Assembly: GCA_903824675.1 (NCBI GenBank) | Contig: CAIJXV010000116.1 | Span: 1 to 64,000 of the forward strand | Reading direction: 5' to 3' | DNA: 64,000 nucleotides | DNA from: an uncultured bacterium | Lineage (GTDB): Bacteria > Verrucomicrobiota > Kiritimatiellia > CAIKKV01 > CAIJXV01 | Shown: in pieces, positions 9,341-17,771 of the stretch | Layout of the letters: each line of letters opens with the position of its first letter | Numbering within the stretch: position 1 is the stretch's first letter | Made by a program: the position numbers and the translations under genes | Notes under the pieces: model-generated | What the model was told of the DNA's origin: nothing | What the model saw: the letters and a program-made list of their open reading frames with translations, nothing else | Database searches by the model: none

Positions 9341-9368
9341 CGTCCGTTGCGGACGAACGTTTCGTCCG
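9341..9368 (+). promoter_or_regulatory. Two mutually exclusive hairpins between pilO-like gene and secretin
   Basis: Three consecutive complementary blocks allow either of two hairpins. The first pairs 9341-9346 with 9350-9355 around TTG. The second pairs 9350-9357 with 9361-9368 around CGT, an 8-bp stem. The two share the middle block and cannot form together. They occupy nearly all of the space between the pilO stop and the secretin ribosome binding site (AGGGGAG before 9384). A role in setting secretin output, or in mRNA processing, is inference. Confidence 0.4.
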
Positions 9369-9383
9369 CCGGGCAGGGGAGTA

Positions 9384-11993
9384 ATGATGAAGATGGGGAA
9401 TTTTTTACGTGGGTTCGCCAGTTTGCTGATGATCTTGATCCTGGTCGCCGCCCGCGACCAGGCATGGGCGCAGGAGGACGCAACCCAGGGAGCCGGGGAT
9501 TCTTCCGTCGCCGCACCGAATAGCCCGGCGCCCACCGACACCCCACCACCACCGGAAGCCCCCACCCCCTCAACAGAATTGGCCCCGACACCCGAAGCCA
9601 CATCCTCTGACAGTCTTCCCGCAGTCAACGAGCCCACACCCCACCCGGTCACTCCGGTTCCGCCCCGCCCCAGCGAAAAACTCTATGAATTAAAATTCAG
9701 CGCGGCCCCGCTCGATCAGGTTCTGCGGTTCTACAGCGACCTTACGGAAAGAACTTTGCTCGAAGCCCCTGCCAACGCCAAAGTCACCATCACGCTACGG
9801 AGTCAATCCAAGCTCAATCGCGAAGAAACCCTCATGGCTCTCAAGTCGATCCTCGCCATGAACGGCATCGGCGTGGTCAATCTGGGCGAAAAATTTGTCA
9901 AGGTCGTCCCCGTCACCTCCCTGCAACAGGAAGGGCTCCAAATCCGACAGGACAGCTCCTCGACCAACCGCAGCGAAGTCGATGATGTGGTCTCGGAAGT
10001 CATCAACCTCAAATATATTGAAACTGCCGACGCCCAGAAAGCGATCATCGGCCTGCTCCACTCGTACGGAAAAATTGTGGCGCTCGAGCGCATCAATGCC
10101 CTCCTCGTCGCCGATTCGGTCGTGAATATCGTTCGAATGCGGGAAATCCTCGATCAGGTCGATCAACCCCTCGAACTCAAAGAGGAATTGCACATCGTCA
10201 CCATCAGCCATGCCAAGGCGTCCGACATCAAAACCAAATTGACCGAGATCATCCAGGAGGCCAAGGGGCAGCAAAAAGCGGCCACACCCACGGTGGCCCG
10301 TCCCGCCATGTCCGGACCGCCCGGGGTCATCCGCGCCCCCCGCCAACCCACGGCGGCCACGGTCACCACCACCACGACCACCACCCCTGAAACCGGCGAC
10401 ACCGCCGGCGCTAATGTTATCCGGGGAGAAGTCCGCATGGTGGCAGATGACCGTACGGGCATCCTGATCTTGATCACGCGCCCTGAAAATATGAAATTTT
10501 TCAATGGCATCATCAAAGCCCTGGACGTCGCCACCGAACCGGACTTCTCCGTCAAAGTGGTTCGCCTGGAATATGCCGATGCCGAAAGCGTGTCGACCAT
10601 GCTGAACAACCTGATCGGCGCCGCACAACCCAAGGATGCCCCCAAATCCAGCGCCGCCAAAAGCGGAGAAGCCGGCGACACCGCCAAGGAAGGACGGAGT
10701 ACCGCCCTTCAGGACTACCTCCAACAACGGGATGCCGCAGCTCAATCCGCAGCCCAATCGGTCCAGGCCGGCGCACTGGTCGGTAAGTCCAAAATCGGGG
10801 AACTCTCCTCTGACAACATCAAGATTATGTCCGATAAGCGGATTAATGGCGTGGTGATCATGGCCAGCAAACGCGATATGGAGACGGTTCTCGAGATCCT
10901 GAAGGGGATGGACATCATGCTCTCCCAGGTTCTGATCGAAGCGGTCATCGTCCAATTGTCGCTCACCAAGGATTCCGCACGCGGGGTGGACTGGCTCCAA
11001 CGGTCGATGATCGCCTATAATAAGTCCCCCGAAGGCAAAAGCCGTCCGATCATGGCTTATACCGGAGGAGGAGGCGGGGCAAAAGCCACGCCTATTGATG
11101 CCACCCGGGCCATCGATGCGACCTCTACCGGCGGCGGCCTGACCTATTTCATGACGTATTTCGACCTAAACCTCGATATCGTGGTCAAATTGACCGCTTC
11201 GGATTCGGATGCCAAAGTCCTTTCCAGCCCCATTATCCTGGCCCAGGATAACAAGGAAGCCAAAATTGAAGTGTCCACCGAAAAGTATTTCTACAAGGGT
11301 GTCCGCGCGATCGGCAATACCACCACCGGCGGCCAACAGTTCGCCCCCGATGTGGAGTCGCGTAAAGTCGGCTTAAGCCTTATCGTCACTCCGCGCATCA
11401 ATGAAAAAGGCTTCGTGGTCATGGACATCAAGCAAACGATTGAAAATTTAGGGGATGACCAGGAAATCGAAGGTCAATTATGGCCGACGGTCCTCTCGCG
11501 CGATCTGTCCGCATCGGTTGCCGTACAAAATCGGGAAACCATCGTGATGGGCGGGTTAATGGAAAATTCAGGGAAGGATAGCGCCACCAAGATCCCCTTC
11601 TTCGGCGACATCCCTCTCCTCGGCAACCTTTTCCGCAGCAATACCCGGAATAAGGAACGGAAAGAGATCTTGGTCTTTATCACCCCCTACGTTTTGAACT
11701 CCCCGGCTGAAATCCAAGCCGAAGCCATTCGGCGTAAAGCCGCCATGGGTGAAAACGGCGCATGGACCCGTGGGTGGTCCGACAGTCAACTGGGCGATGA
11801 CACCAAGGAAACCCTGGCGGCCAAGAAGAAAGCCGAAAAGGACGCCAAGAAAAAAGCATTGGATGCGGAAAAAGCGGCCAAGAAAAATCCTAAGAAGGAT
11901 ACCGTCGCCCCCAGCAAAGAGACCGAAACCAATCTCATCACCTCCGCCCAAACGCTGACCACGGACACCAACGCCGTCAATTCCGTTCATTAA
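9384..11993 (+). CDS. Secretin (GspD/PilQ family outer-membrane channel)
   Basis: The 869-residue product is the outer-membrane channel of a type II secretion or type IV pilus system. A signal peptide ends near AWAQ (residues about 1-30). A Pro/Thr-rich linker follows to about residue 90, then an N0 domain (YELKFSAAPLDQVLRFYSDL) and several N-domains (VVSEVINLKYIETADAQ, VVRLEYADAESVSTMLNNL). The C-terminal secretin domain contains VEAVIVQLSLTKDSARGVDW, SSPIILAQDNKEAKIEV and IPFFGDIPLLGNLFR. After it comes a Lys/Ala-rich tail of about 60 residues that is not typical of the family. It stands last in the pilMN-pilO-secretin set. Confidence 0.9.
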   Translation: MMKMGNFLRGFASLLMILILVAARDQAWAQEDATQGAGDSSVAAPNSPAPTDTPPPPEAPTPSTELAPTPEATSSDSLPAVNEPTPHPVTPVPPRPSEKLYELKFSAAPLDQVLRFYSDLTERTLLEAPANAKVTITLRSQSKLNREETLMALKSILAMNGIGVVNLGEKFVKVVPVTSLQQEGLQIRQDSSSTNRSEVDDVVSEVINLKYIETADAQKAIIGLLHSYGKIVALERINALLVADSVVNIVRMREILDQVDQPLELKEELHIVTISHAKASDIKTKLTEIIQEAKGQQKAATPTVARPAMSGPPGVIRAPRQPTAATVTTTTTTTPETGDTAGANVIRGEVRMVADDRTGILILITRPENMKFFNGIIKALDVATEPDFSVKVVRLEYADAESVSTMLNNLIGAAQPKDAPKSSAAKSGEAGDTAKEGRSTALQDYLQQRDAAAQSAAQSVQAGALVGKSKIGELSSDNIKIMSDKRINGVVIMASKRDMETVLEILKGMDIMLSQVLIEAVIVQLSLTKDSARGVDWLQRSMIAYNKSPEGKSRPIMAYTGGGGGAKATPIDATRAIDATSTGGGLTYFMTYFDLNLDIVVKLTASDSDAKVLSSPIILAQDNKEAKIEVSTEKYFYKGVRAIGNTTTGGQQFAPDVESRKVGLSLIVTPRINEKGFVVMDIKQTIENLGDDQEIEGQLWPTVLSRDLSASVAVQNRETIVMGGLMENSGKDSATKIPFFGDIPLLGNLFRSNTRNKERKEILVFITPYVLNSPAEIQAEAIRRKAAMGENGAWTRGWSDSQLGDDTKETLAAKKKAEKDAKKKALDAEKAAKKNPKKDTVAPSKETETNLITSAQTLTTDTNAVNSVH

Positions 11994-12013
11994 GGCCCGC
12001 ATCGCTTATTCCC

Positions 12014-12469
12014 ATGGATACCCCTCTTAAACAACCCCTGACTATCGGCGCTGCCGGGGTCGATGTCGAATCGATCGTCCAATCCATCCGGGATACCGTC
12101 GCTCGCAAAATGAGCGAAGGGGCCTATTCCGATGGGCGGATCGCCCGCGCCGAAAAAAATAATCTGATTCATCTGACCGATGACGCCGATTTTTTTCAAT
12201 TCTATGTGGACTGCCTCCGAGACATCTCGCACGTGGATATCAACGATTACGTCATCCGGGAACGCCGACAGGGACCGATCGGCTGGTGCCTGATCGCCCT
12301 CAAAAAAGTCATCTGGAAACTCCTCAAGTTCTATACCTACCGCCTCTGGTCCCAGCAAAACCAGATCAACGGGCTGTTGCTCTCCGCCATCGAGGAAATC
12401 GACCGGAAATATCGGGATCGAATCCAGAAACTTGAAGATCGCCTCAAAGCCCTCGCCCCCCGGCCCTGA
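12014..12469 (+). CDS. Small protein resembling N-termini of polysaccharide glycosyltransferases
   Basis: The 151-residue product has no catalytic domain. Its pattern (VESIVQSIRDTVARKMSEGAY, a charged middle, then a basic amphipathic block IALKKVIWKLLKFYTYRLWS and QQNQINGLLLSAIEEI) resembles the N-terminal extension seen before glycosyltransferase or methyltransferase domains of polysaccharide clusters. It may therefore be a stand-alone membrane-associating or partner module. It lies 20 bases after the secretin gene, so it may be co-transcribed. No convincing ribosome binding site precedes the ATG. A hairpin without a U-tract follows (12479-12484 with 12490-12495). Function unknown. Confidence 0.6.
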   Translation: MDTPLKQPLTIGAAGVDVESIVQSIRDTVARKMSEGAYSDGRIARAEKNNLIHLTDDADFFQFYVDCLRDISHVDINDYVIRERRQGPIGWCLIALKKVIWKLLKFYTYRLWSQQNQINGLLLSAIEEIDRKYRDRIQKLEDRLKALAPRP

Positions 12470-12631
12470 CGCAACAGGGCACCGTTTCGCGGTGCACGAG
12501 CGAGCCCCGGCAGTCCTCTCCACCTGGCGGAATCGATTATTAAACTTATGGGGCCCTCCGTGTTTTAAACTTTTCTTTTTGGGAGCTTTAATTATTATAT
12601 CGCGGTCATAACGCGTCAGGAAAATTGGAGC

Positions 12632-13210
12632 ATGGAATACATTCTTCTCATCGTCGGAGCGGTTCTGGTCAACAACTTCGTTTTGACCCGATTTCTTGGA
12701 ATTTGCCCTTTTCTAGGCGTTTCCAAGGATCTGCCGACGGCCGCCGGAATGGGAGGCGCGGTCATTTTCGTGATCACCTGCGCCTCAGCCGTCACCTGGA
12801 TTTTCCAATACGGGGTCCTGGTCCCGCTTCATGCCGGTTACCTGCAGACCATTGCATTCATCCTCGTCATCGCCACTTTCGTCCAATTCGTCGAACTGGT
12901 CCTGAAGAAAACCAGCCCCGGCCTGCATCGTTCCCTCGGAATCTATCTGCCGTTGATCACCACCAATTGCGCCGTATTGGGCGTGGCGGTATTGAATATC
13001 AACAAAGAACTCTCGTTCTTAAAAAGTTGCGCCTTCGGATTTGGCGCAGCCGTCGGGTTCGCATTGGCCTTGATCATTTTCACCGGAATGCGCGAAAAGA
13101 TTTCGCGGGCCAATCCCCCGGTTGCCTTCCAAGGAACCGCCCTCGCCCTGGTCACCGCCGGACTGCTCAGCCTCGCCTTCATGGGGTTTTCCGGTCTGGT
13201 TAAATTCTAA
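12632..13210 (+). CDS. rnfA: Rnf complex membrane subunit RnfA
   Basis: RnfA is an integral membrane subunit of the ferredoxin:NAD+ oxidoreductase that couples electron flow to Na+ or H+ transport. The 192 residues form six predicted membrane helices. The hallmarks are [18 protein letters not shown] at the N-terminus and [20 protein letters not shown] in the middle. The Cys in each helix corresponds to the intramembrane iron-sulfur site described for the NqrD/E-RnfA/E family. It is the first gene of rnfABCDGE, behind an AT-rich stretch (12560-12605) that probably holds the promoter. A GGAG site precedes the ATG. Confidence 0.96.
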   Translation: MEYILLIVGAVLVNNFVLTRFLGICPFLGVSKDLPTAAGMGGAVIFVITCASAVTWIFQYGVLVPLHAGYLQTIAFILVIATFVQFVELVLKKTSPGLHRSLGIYLPLITTNCAVLGVAVLNINKELSFLKSCAFGFGAAVGFALALIIFTGMREKISRANPPVAFQGTALALVTAGLLSLAFMGFSGLVKF

Positions 13211-13227
13211 GGAAATTGCCCAATCGT

Positions 13228-14043
13228 ATGGATGCTGTTCTGATTCAAACCATCATTATTGGCCTGACGGGCCTTTTGTGCGGCGCCATCCTGGCCATTG
13301 CCGCCCATTTTCTCTCCGTCTATGAAGACCCCCGGATCGAAAAGGTGACCGCCCTCCTGCCCGGCATCAATTGTGGCGGGTGCGGCTACACCGGCTGTTC
13401 CGATTATGCCAAGGCGATCGTTACACAGTCCGTGCCGATCAACTCGTGTAAACCCGGGGGAGCCGAGACCGTTCTCTCGCTCGCAACCGCTCTCAGCGTT
13501 CAAGCCGTCGCCACCGAACGGCAGGTCGCCTTGGTCCTCTGTAACGGCGATGACACCTATGCCGTCCGAACCGCCACCTATAACGGCATCGCGGACTGCC
13601 TTGCCGCCGAATTCGTCAGCGGAAGCGGCAAAGGCTGCCGCTATGGATGCATGGGACTCGGTTCCTGCTCCCGGGTCTGTCCGGTCCAGGCCATCCGGAT
13701 CGAACAAGGACTGGCCATCGTCGATCCGGCCCTGTGCATCGCCTGCGGAAAATGCGTCACCGCCTGCCCACGGACGCTCATCAAGCTGATTCCCGAATCC
13801 CGCTCCATCCACGTCCTCTGCCGGTCGCAGGACCGCGGTCCGGATGTCAAAAAAGTCTGCTCCGTCGGGTGTATCGCCTGTACGATCTGTGTCAAAACCT
13901 GCAATGGGCAGGGAATCACCATGGAAGGCCAACTGGCCGTGGTCGATTATTCGGTTCCCCTCGACGTCGACGCGGTTGTCGAAAAATGTCCGGCCCATAC
14001 GATTCACAAAAGATCCGGCCTCAAACCGGGGAATCCGGCATGA
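13228..14043 (+). CDS. rnfB: Rnf complex iron-sulfur subunit RnfB
   Basis: RnfB is the membrane-anchored polyferredoxin thought to receive electrons from soluble ferredoxin. The product of about 271 residues has one N-terminal helix and an NCGGCGYTGCSDYAKAIV motif for the 4Fe-4S cluster near residue 50. Further cluster motifs are CMGLGSCSRVCP, CIACGKCVTACP and CSVGCIACTICVKTC. The ATG at 13228 was preferred over an in-frame TTG at 13216, which sits only two bases after the AAGGA site. The stop overlaps the rnfC start (ATGA). Confidence 0.96.
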   Translation: MDAVLIQTIIIGLTGLLCGAILAIAAHFLSVYEDPRIEKVTALLPGINCGGCGYTGCSDYAKAIVTQSVPINSCKPGGAETVLSLATALSVQAVATERQVALVLCNGDDTYAVRTATYNGIADCLAAEFVSGSGKGCRYGCMGLGSCSRVCPVQAIRIEQGLAIVDPALCIACGKCVTACPRTLIKLIPESRSIHVLCRSQDRGPDVKKVCSVGCIACTICVKTCNGQGITMEGQLAVVDYSVPLDVDAVVEKCPAHTIHKRSGLKPGNPA

Positions 14044-15404
14044 ACATCATCTCCGCCCTCTTTTCAAATTCCGGCGGTATTCACCCGGATGATGCTAAAA
14101 AAACGACAGCCGCCCTGCCGTCGGTTGTTGCCCCCATCCCCCCCCTATTGGCTGTTTCACTCGCTCAACACCTGGGTGCCCCCTCAAAAACCCTGGTAAA
14201 AAAAGGCGATACGGTTCTCCGGGGACAACCCATTGCCGATTCAGCCGGCTTTGTGTCCGCCCGGGTCCATGCCCCCACTTCGGGTAAGATCGTTTCCGTC
14301 GGCTTGCGAATGACGGCCTCCGGAAGAACCGCACCGGTCATCGAAATTGAATCCGATGGACAGGATCAGCCCTTTACCACCGAACCGCCCGCCGGCGACT
14401 GGACCACCCTCCCCCCTCGCGAATTGATCGAACGCATCCATCAAGCCGGCATTATCGGCATGGGGGGTGCCGGGTTCCCAACCCAGGTCAAATTGAGCCC
14501 CCCGCCGGGAAAAACCATCCAGACGTTGATCCTGAACGGCGCCGAATGTGAACCGTTCCTGACCGCCGACCATCGCCTGATGGTTGAGCAGGCGGAGGCC
14601 ATCATCGCGGGCATCCGGGTGCTCCAGCATATTTTCAAAGACGCCCGGGTCCGAATCGCGGTTGAAGATAACAAGCCGGATGCCCTGGCCGCTCTGGCCC
14701 AGGCGGCCGACATCCTGACCGGCGATGTCCAAATGGTTCGCCTTCGCACCGCCTATCCGCAAGGGGCCGAAAAACAGCTCATTTACTCGATCACCGGGCG
14801 CGAAGTGCCGTCCGGCGGACTCCCCATGGATGTCCAGACCCTGGTCGAAAATGTCGCCACCGTCCAGGCCATCGGTGATGCTGTCATCCGTGGATTCCCG
14901 CTGATCGAACGGGTGTTAACCGTTACCGGTCCGGCCATTACCCAGCCCCGGAATATCCGTGCCCGCATCGGCACCCCTTTCAGCGATCTGATCGCCTTTT
15001 GCGGTGGACCCCGGGGACCGATCGGCCGCCTCATCTGCGGCGGCCCCCTGATGGGCATCGCCCAATCCGGACTGGCTGGAGCCGTCACTAAAACCACCTC
15101 CGGCCTGCTGGTCCTTCCCCCGGAACGGGAAGCGCCATTCTCCTCCATGCCCTGTATCTCATGCGGCCGGTGTGTCGACGCCTGCCCCATTCGGCTGCTG
15201 CCCTGCACCCTGAGCGAAACTTCGGAAGCCGAACAGGACACGGCCGCTGAGGACCTCAAGGTCATGGATTGCATCGAATGCGGTTGTTGTGCCTATGTCT
15301 GTCCGGCTCGCCGCCCGCTCGTCCAACACATGCGACGCGCCAAGGCCCGGGTCCAGATCCTGCGTAAACAACGCGAAGCCCAGAAAAAGAAACAACCGGT
15401 ATGA
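14040..15404 (+). CDS. rnfC: Rnf complex NADH-binding subunit RnfC
   Basis: RnfC carries the FMN/NAD(H) site of the complex. The 454-residue protein has an N-terminal biotinyl-lipoyl-like domain (TVLRGQPIADSAGFVSARVH) and the NADH-binding GMGGAGFPTQVKL motif around residue 140. NGAECEPFLTADHRLM follows, and two 4Fe-4S motifs lie near residues 375 and 410 (CISCGRCVDACP, CIECGCCAYVCP). The open frame extends upstream of 14040, but the ATG there overlaps the rnfB stop and gives the family's N-terminus. The short form matches clostridial-type RnfC rather than the long enterobacterial protein. Confidence 0.96.
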   Translation: MNIISALFSNSGGIHPDDAKKTTAALPSVVAPIPPLLAVSLAQHLGAPSKTLVKKGDTVLRGQPIADSAGFVSARVHAPTSGKIVSVGLRMTASGRTAPVIEIESDGQDQPFTTEPPAGDWTTLPPRELIERIHQAGIIGMGGAGFPTQVKLSPPPGKTIQTLILNGAECEPFLTADHRLMVEQAEAIIAGIRVLQHIFKDARVRIAVEDNKPDALAALAQAADILTGDVQMVRLRTAYPQGAEKQLIYSITGREVPSGGLPMDVQTLVENVATVQAIGDAVIRGFPLIERVLTVTGPAITQPRNIRARIGTPFSDLIAFCGGPRGPIGRLICGGPLMGIAQSGLAGAVTKTTSGLLVLPPEREAPFSSMPCISCGRCVDACPIRLLPCTLSETSEAEQDTAAEDLKVMDCIECGCCAYVCPARRPLVQHMRRAKARVQILRKQREAQKKKQPV

Positions 15405-16411
15405 ATATGCCCCCCGCTTCCGAATGGTTGATCAACTCCTCACCGCATGTCCGGGCGAATGATTCTGTCTCCCGAATCATGGGGAGGGTCCTCATTGCGC
15501 TCATCCCCGCCCTCGGCGCTGCCGTCTGGTTTTTTGGCTGGAATGCCCTGCGCCTGACCCTCGCCTGCACCGTCACCTGTGTCCTGGCCGAGTGGGCCAG
15601 CCGGACCCTGATGAAACGCGATCGCGGCATCAATGACCTGAGCGCCGCCGTCACCGGTGTCCTGCTGGCATTGAATCTCCCCCCCCAACTCCCGACATGG
15701 ATGGCGGTTCTCGGCTCGCTCGTCGCCATCGTCATCGCCAAACAACTCTATGGCGGGATCGGCTACAATCTCTTCAATCCGGCCCTCATCGGCCGCACTT
15801 TCCTGCTGGTCTCCTTCCCGGTCGCCATGACGACCTGGATGGCCCCTTCCGTCTTTCCCTGGGCCGACGCCATCACCACCGCCACTCCCCTGGGCATCTG
15901 GAAAACTGCCCTCAATGCCACCCAGCACGCCCCGCCTGATTTCTTTCAACAGTTCTCGGTCAGTGATCTCCTTACGGGAAACCGCCCGGGATGCCTCGGT
16001 GAGACCTGTTCTCTGGGGCTGCTGCTCGGAGCCGCCTATCTTCTCATCACCCGCTGTATCACCTGGCATATCCCCTTCAGCATGCTGTTCACCATCGCCC
16101 TCGGTGCCACGATCCTTTACAAAATGGATCCCACCCAAAATCTCCCCCCCCACTATCAGCTCCTGACCGGCGGAGTCCTCCTCGGCGCCTTTTTCATGGC
16201 CACCGATATGGTCACCACCCCCGTCACCCGGCCCGGGATGATCCTGTTTGGTATCGGCTGTGGCCTCATCACCCTCGTCATCCGCAAGTGGGGCGGCTAT
16301 CCCGAAGGGGTCAGTTTCTCCATTCTCATCATGAATTCTCTCACCCCTTTGATCAACCGGCTGGCCCGTTCCCGGGTCTTCGGCCATGCCCCGCAATCCA
16401 AACCCGCTTAA
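15401..16411 (+). CDS. rnfD: Rnf complex membrane flavoprotein subunit RnfD
   Basis: RnfD is a multi-helix subunit with covalently bound FMN, homologous to NqrB. The 336 residues include the TTATPLGIW segment, where the flavinylated Thr is expected, and ATDMVTTPVTRPG near the C-terminus, a conserved loop. LYGGIGYNLFNPALIGR is also diagnostic. The start codon overlaps the rnfC stop. The covalent FMN would be attached by ApbE, which is not encoded here. Confidence 0.95.
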   Translation: MNMPPASEWLINSSPHVRANDSVSRIMGRVLIALIPALGAAVWFFGWNALRLTLACTVTCVLAEWASRTLMKRDRGINDLSAAVTGVLLALNLPPQLPTWMAVLGSLVAIVIAKQLYGGIGYNLFNPALIGRTFLLVSFPVAMTTWMAPSVFPWADAITTATPLGIWKTALNATQHAPPDFFQQFSVSDLLTGNRPGCLGETCSLGLLLGAAYLLITRCITWHIPFSMLFTIALGATILYKMDPTQNLPPHYQLLTGGVLLGAFFMATDMVTTPVTRPGMILFGIGCGLITLVIRKWGGYPEGVSFSILIMNSLTPLINRLARSRVFGHAPQSKPA

Positions 16412-16437
16412 GGATCCCCCACCCCGGAGTTTAACCC

Positions 16438-17028
16438 ATGAAAGAAATCGTCAAATTAATCGTCGTGCTGACCCTCATCAGTGCCGTGGCGGGCCTCCTC
16501 CTCGCCTTCACCAATAATCGCACCGCCGGCCCCATCGCCCAAGCCCGCAAAGCCGAGGTCCTCCGCGCCCTGACGGACGTCCTTCCTCCGTTCGATAATC
16601 AACCCAACGAAACCGTCTTTTCGGTCGATGAAAACGGACAGCACTGGACCTTTTTTATCGCCCGCCAGAACGGATCCTTCGCCGGAGCCGCCGTCGAATC
16701 CGTCAGTATGAAAGGCTATGGGGGACTCATCAAAATCATGATAGGCATCAATCCCGATAATTCCCTGCGCCGATTCAAAGTCCTCGAGCAACAGGAAACC
16801 CCGGGACTCGGCTCTAAAATCACCGAAGCCGTCTTTCGCTCCCAATTCGAAAACCGATCCTTTATTCCCGATACCTGGCGACTGAAAAAGGACGGCGGCG
16901 AAATCGAAGCCATCACGGGAGCCACCATTTCTTCCCGCGCCGTCACCGAAGCCATCCGTACCGCGGCCGATGTCTATGCCCGACATGCCGACGAAATTCG
17001 CCGAACCGGATTACCCGCAACCCCCTGA
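16438..17028 (+). CDS. rnfG: Rnf complex flavoprotein subunit RnfG
   Basis: RnfG is the periplasmic or extracellular flavoprotein subunit with a covalently bound FMN. The 196-residue protein has one N-terminal membrane anchor (IVKLIVVLTLISAVAGLLLA). It also has GYGGLIKIMIGINPD, the QQETPGLGSKI motif and the flavinylation site AITGATISS near residue 160, where the Thr of TGAT carries the flavin. The order B-C-D-G-E matches the proteobacterial rsx/rnf layout. A GGAG site lies 8 bases before the ATG. Confidence 0.95.
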   Translation: MKEIVKLIVVLTLISAVAGLLLAFTNNRTAGPIAQARKAEVLRALTDVLPPFDNQPNETVFSVDENGQHWTFFIARQNGSFAGAAVESVSMKGYGGLIKIMIGINPDNSLRRFKVLEQQETPGLGSKITEAVFRSQFENRSFIPDTWRLKKDGGEIEAITGATISSRAVTEAIRTAADVYARHADEIRRTGLPATP

Positions 17029-17040
17029 CAGGAGCCGATC

Positions 17041-17745
17041 ATGGGTTTTTGGAAAGAAATGAAAAAGGGACTTTGGGATGAAATCCCGGTCTTCCGGGTG
17101 GTCCTCGGCATGTGTCCCACGCTCGCCATCACGACGTCGGTCGAAAACGGCATCGGCATGGGCCTCGCCGCTACGTTTGTCCTCCTCTGTTCCAATGCCA
17201 CCGTTTCCCTCCTCCGCCATTTCATTCCCGACAAGGTGCGCATCCCGTGTTTCATCGTCATCGCCGCCACCTTCACCACGATTATCGATCTGACGATGAA
17301 TGCCTATGCCCATGAAGTCCACCGCAATCTCGGCATTTTCATCCCCCTGATCGTGGTCAATTGCATCATCCTCGGCCGGGCCGAAGCGTTCGCCTCCCGG
17401 CATCCCGTCCGTCTCTCGATCGCGGATGCCATCGGCATGGGCCTCGGCTTCACCTTTGCCATCTGCATCGTCGGCCTGATTCGCGAACTCGCCGGCAATG
17501 GATCGGTGACTCTCTGGAGCGCCACCGGCTGGCAATGGCGGGTCCCCGCCGCTTATCAGCCGACGCTGATCATGGTTCTCGCCCCCGGAGGATTTATCAC
17601 CCTCGGCTGTCTGCTCGCCCTCATGAACCGAATTGAGTGGCACCGGGCGCAACGGACGCCCGGATACGCCTACCAGCCCCGGGAATTGGACTGCCGTCAC
17701 TGTGTGATCTGTAAACCCAAAACTCACGTCTCAACCCTTTCCTAA
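17041..17745 (+). CDS. rnfE: Rnf complex membrane subunit RnfE with Cys-rich tail
   Basis: RnfE pairs with RnfA in the membrane core. The 234-residue product contains PVFRVVLGMCPTLAITTSVENG and LGIFIPLIVVNCIILGRAEA, each with the Cys expected for the shared iron-sulfur site. After the last helix a short C-terminal tail carries DCRHCVIC, a CxxCxxC arrangement that I do not associate with the family. It could bind a metal or be incidental. The ATG follows CAGGAG. This is the last rnf gene; argG starts 26 bases later on the same strand. Confidence 0.95.
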   Translation: MGFWKEMKKGLWDEIPVFRVVLGMCPTLAITTSVENGIGMGLAATFVLLCSNATVSLLRHFIPDKVRIPCFIVIAATFTTIIDLTMNAYAHEVHRNLGIFIPLIVVNCIILGRAEAFASRHPVRLSIADAIGMGLGFTFAICIVGLIRELAGNGSVTLWSATGWQWRVPAAYQPTLIMVLAPGGFITLGCLLALMNRIEWHRAQRTPGYAYQPRELDCRHCVICKPKTHVSTLS

Positions 17746-17771
17746 AACTCAACCCAAAAACGGAAATATCC

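Noticed and set aside
9795-11000. Minus-strand frame of 401 codons
   Set aside because: It is antisense to the secretin and encodes an Asp/Gly/His-rich sequence without features.
12625-13203. Plus-strand frame of 192 codons in another phase
   Set aside because: It is the shadow of rnfA, which has family motifs and a better start.
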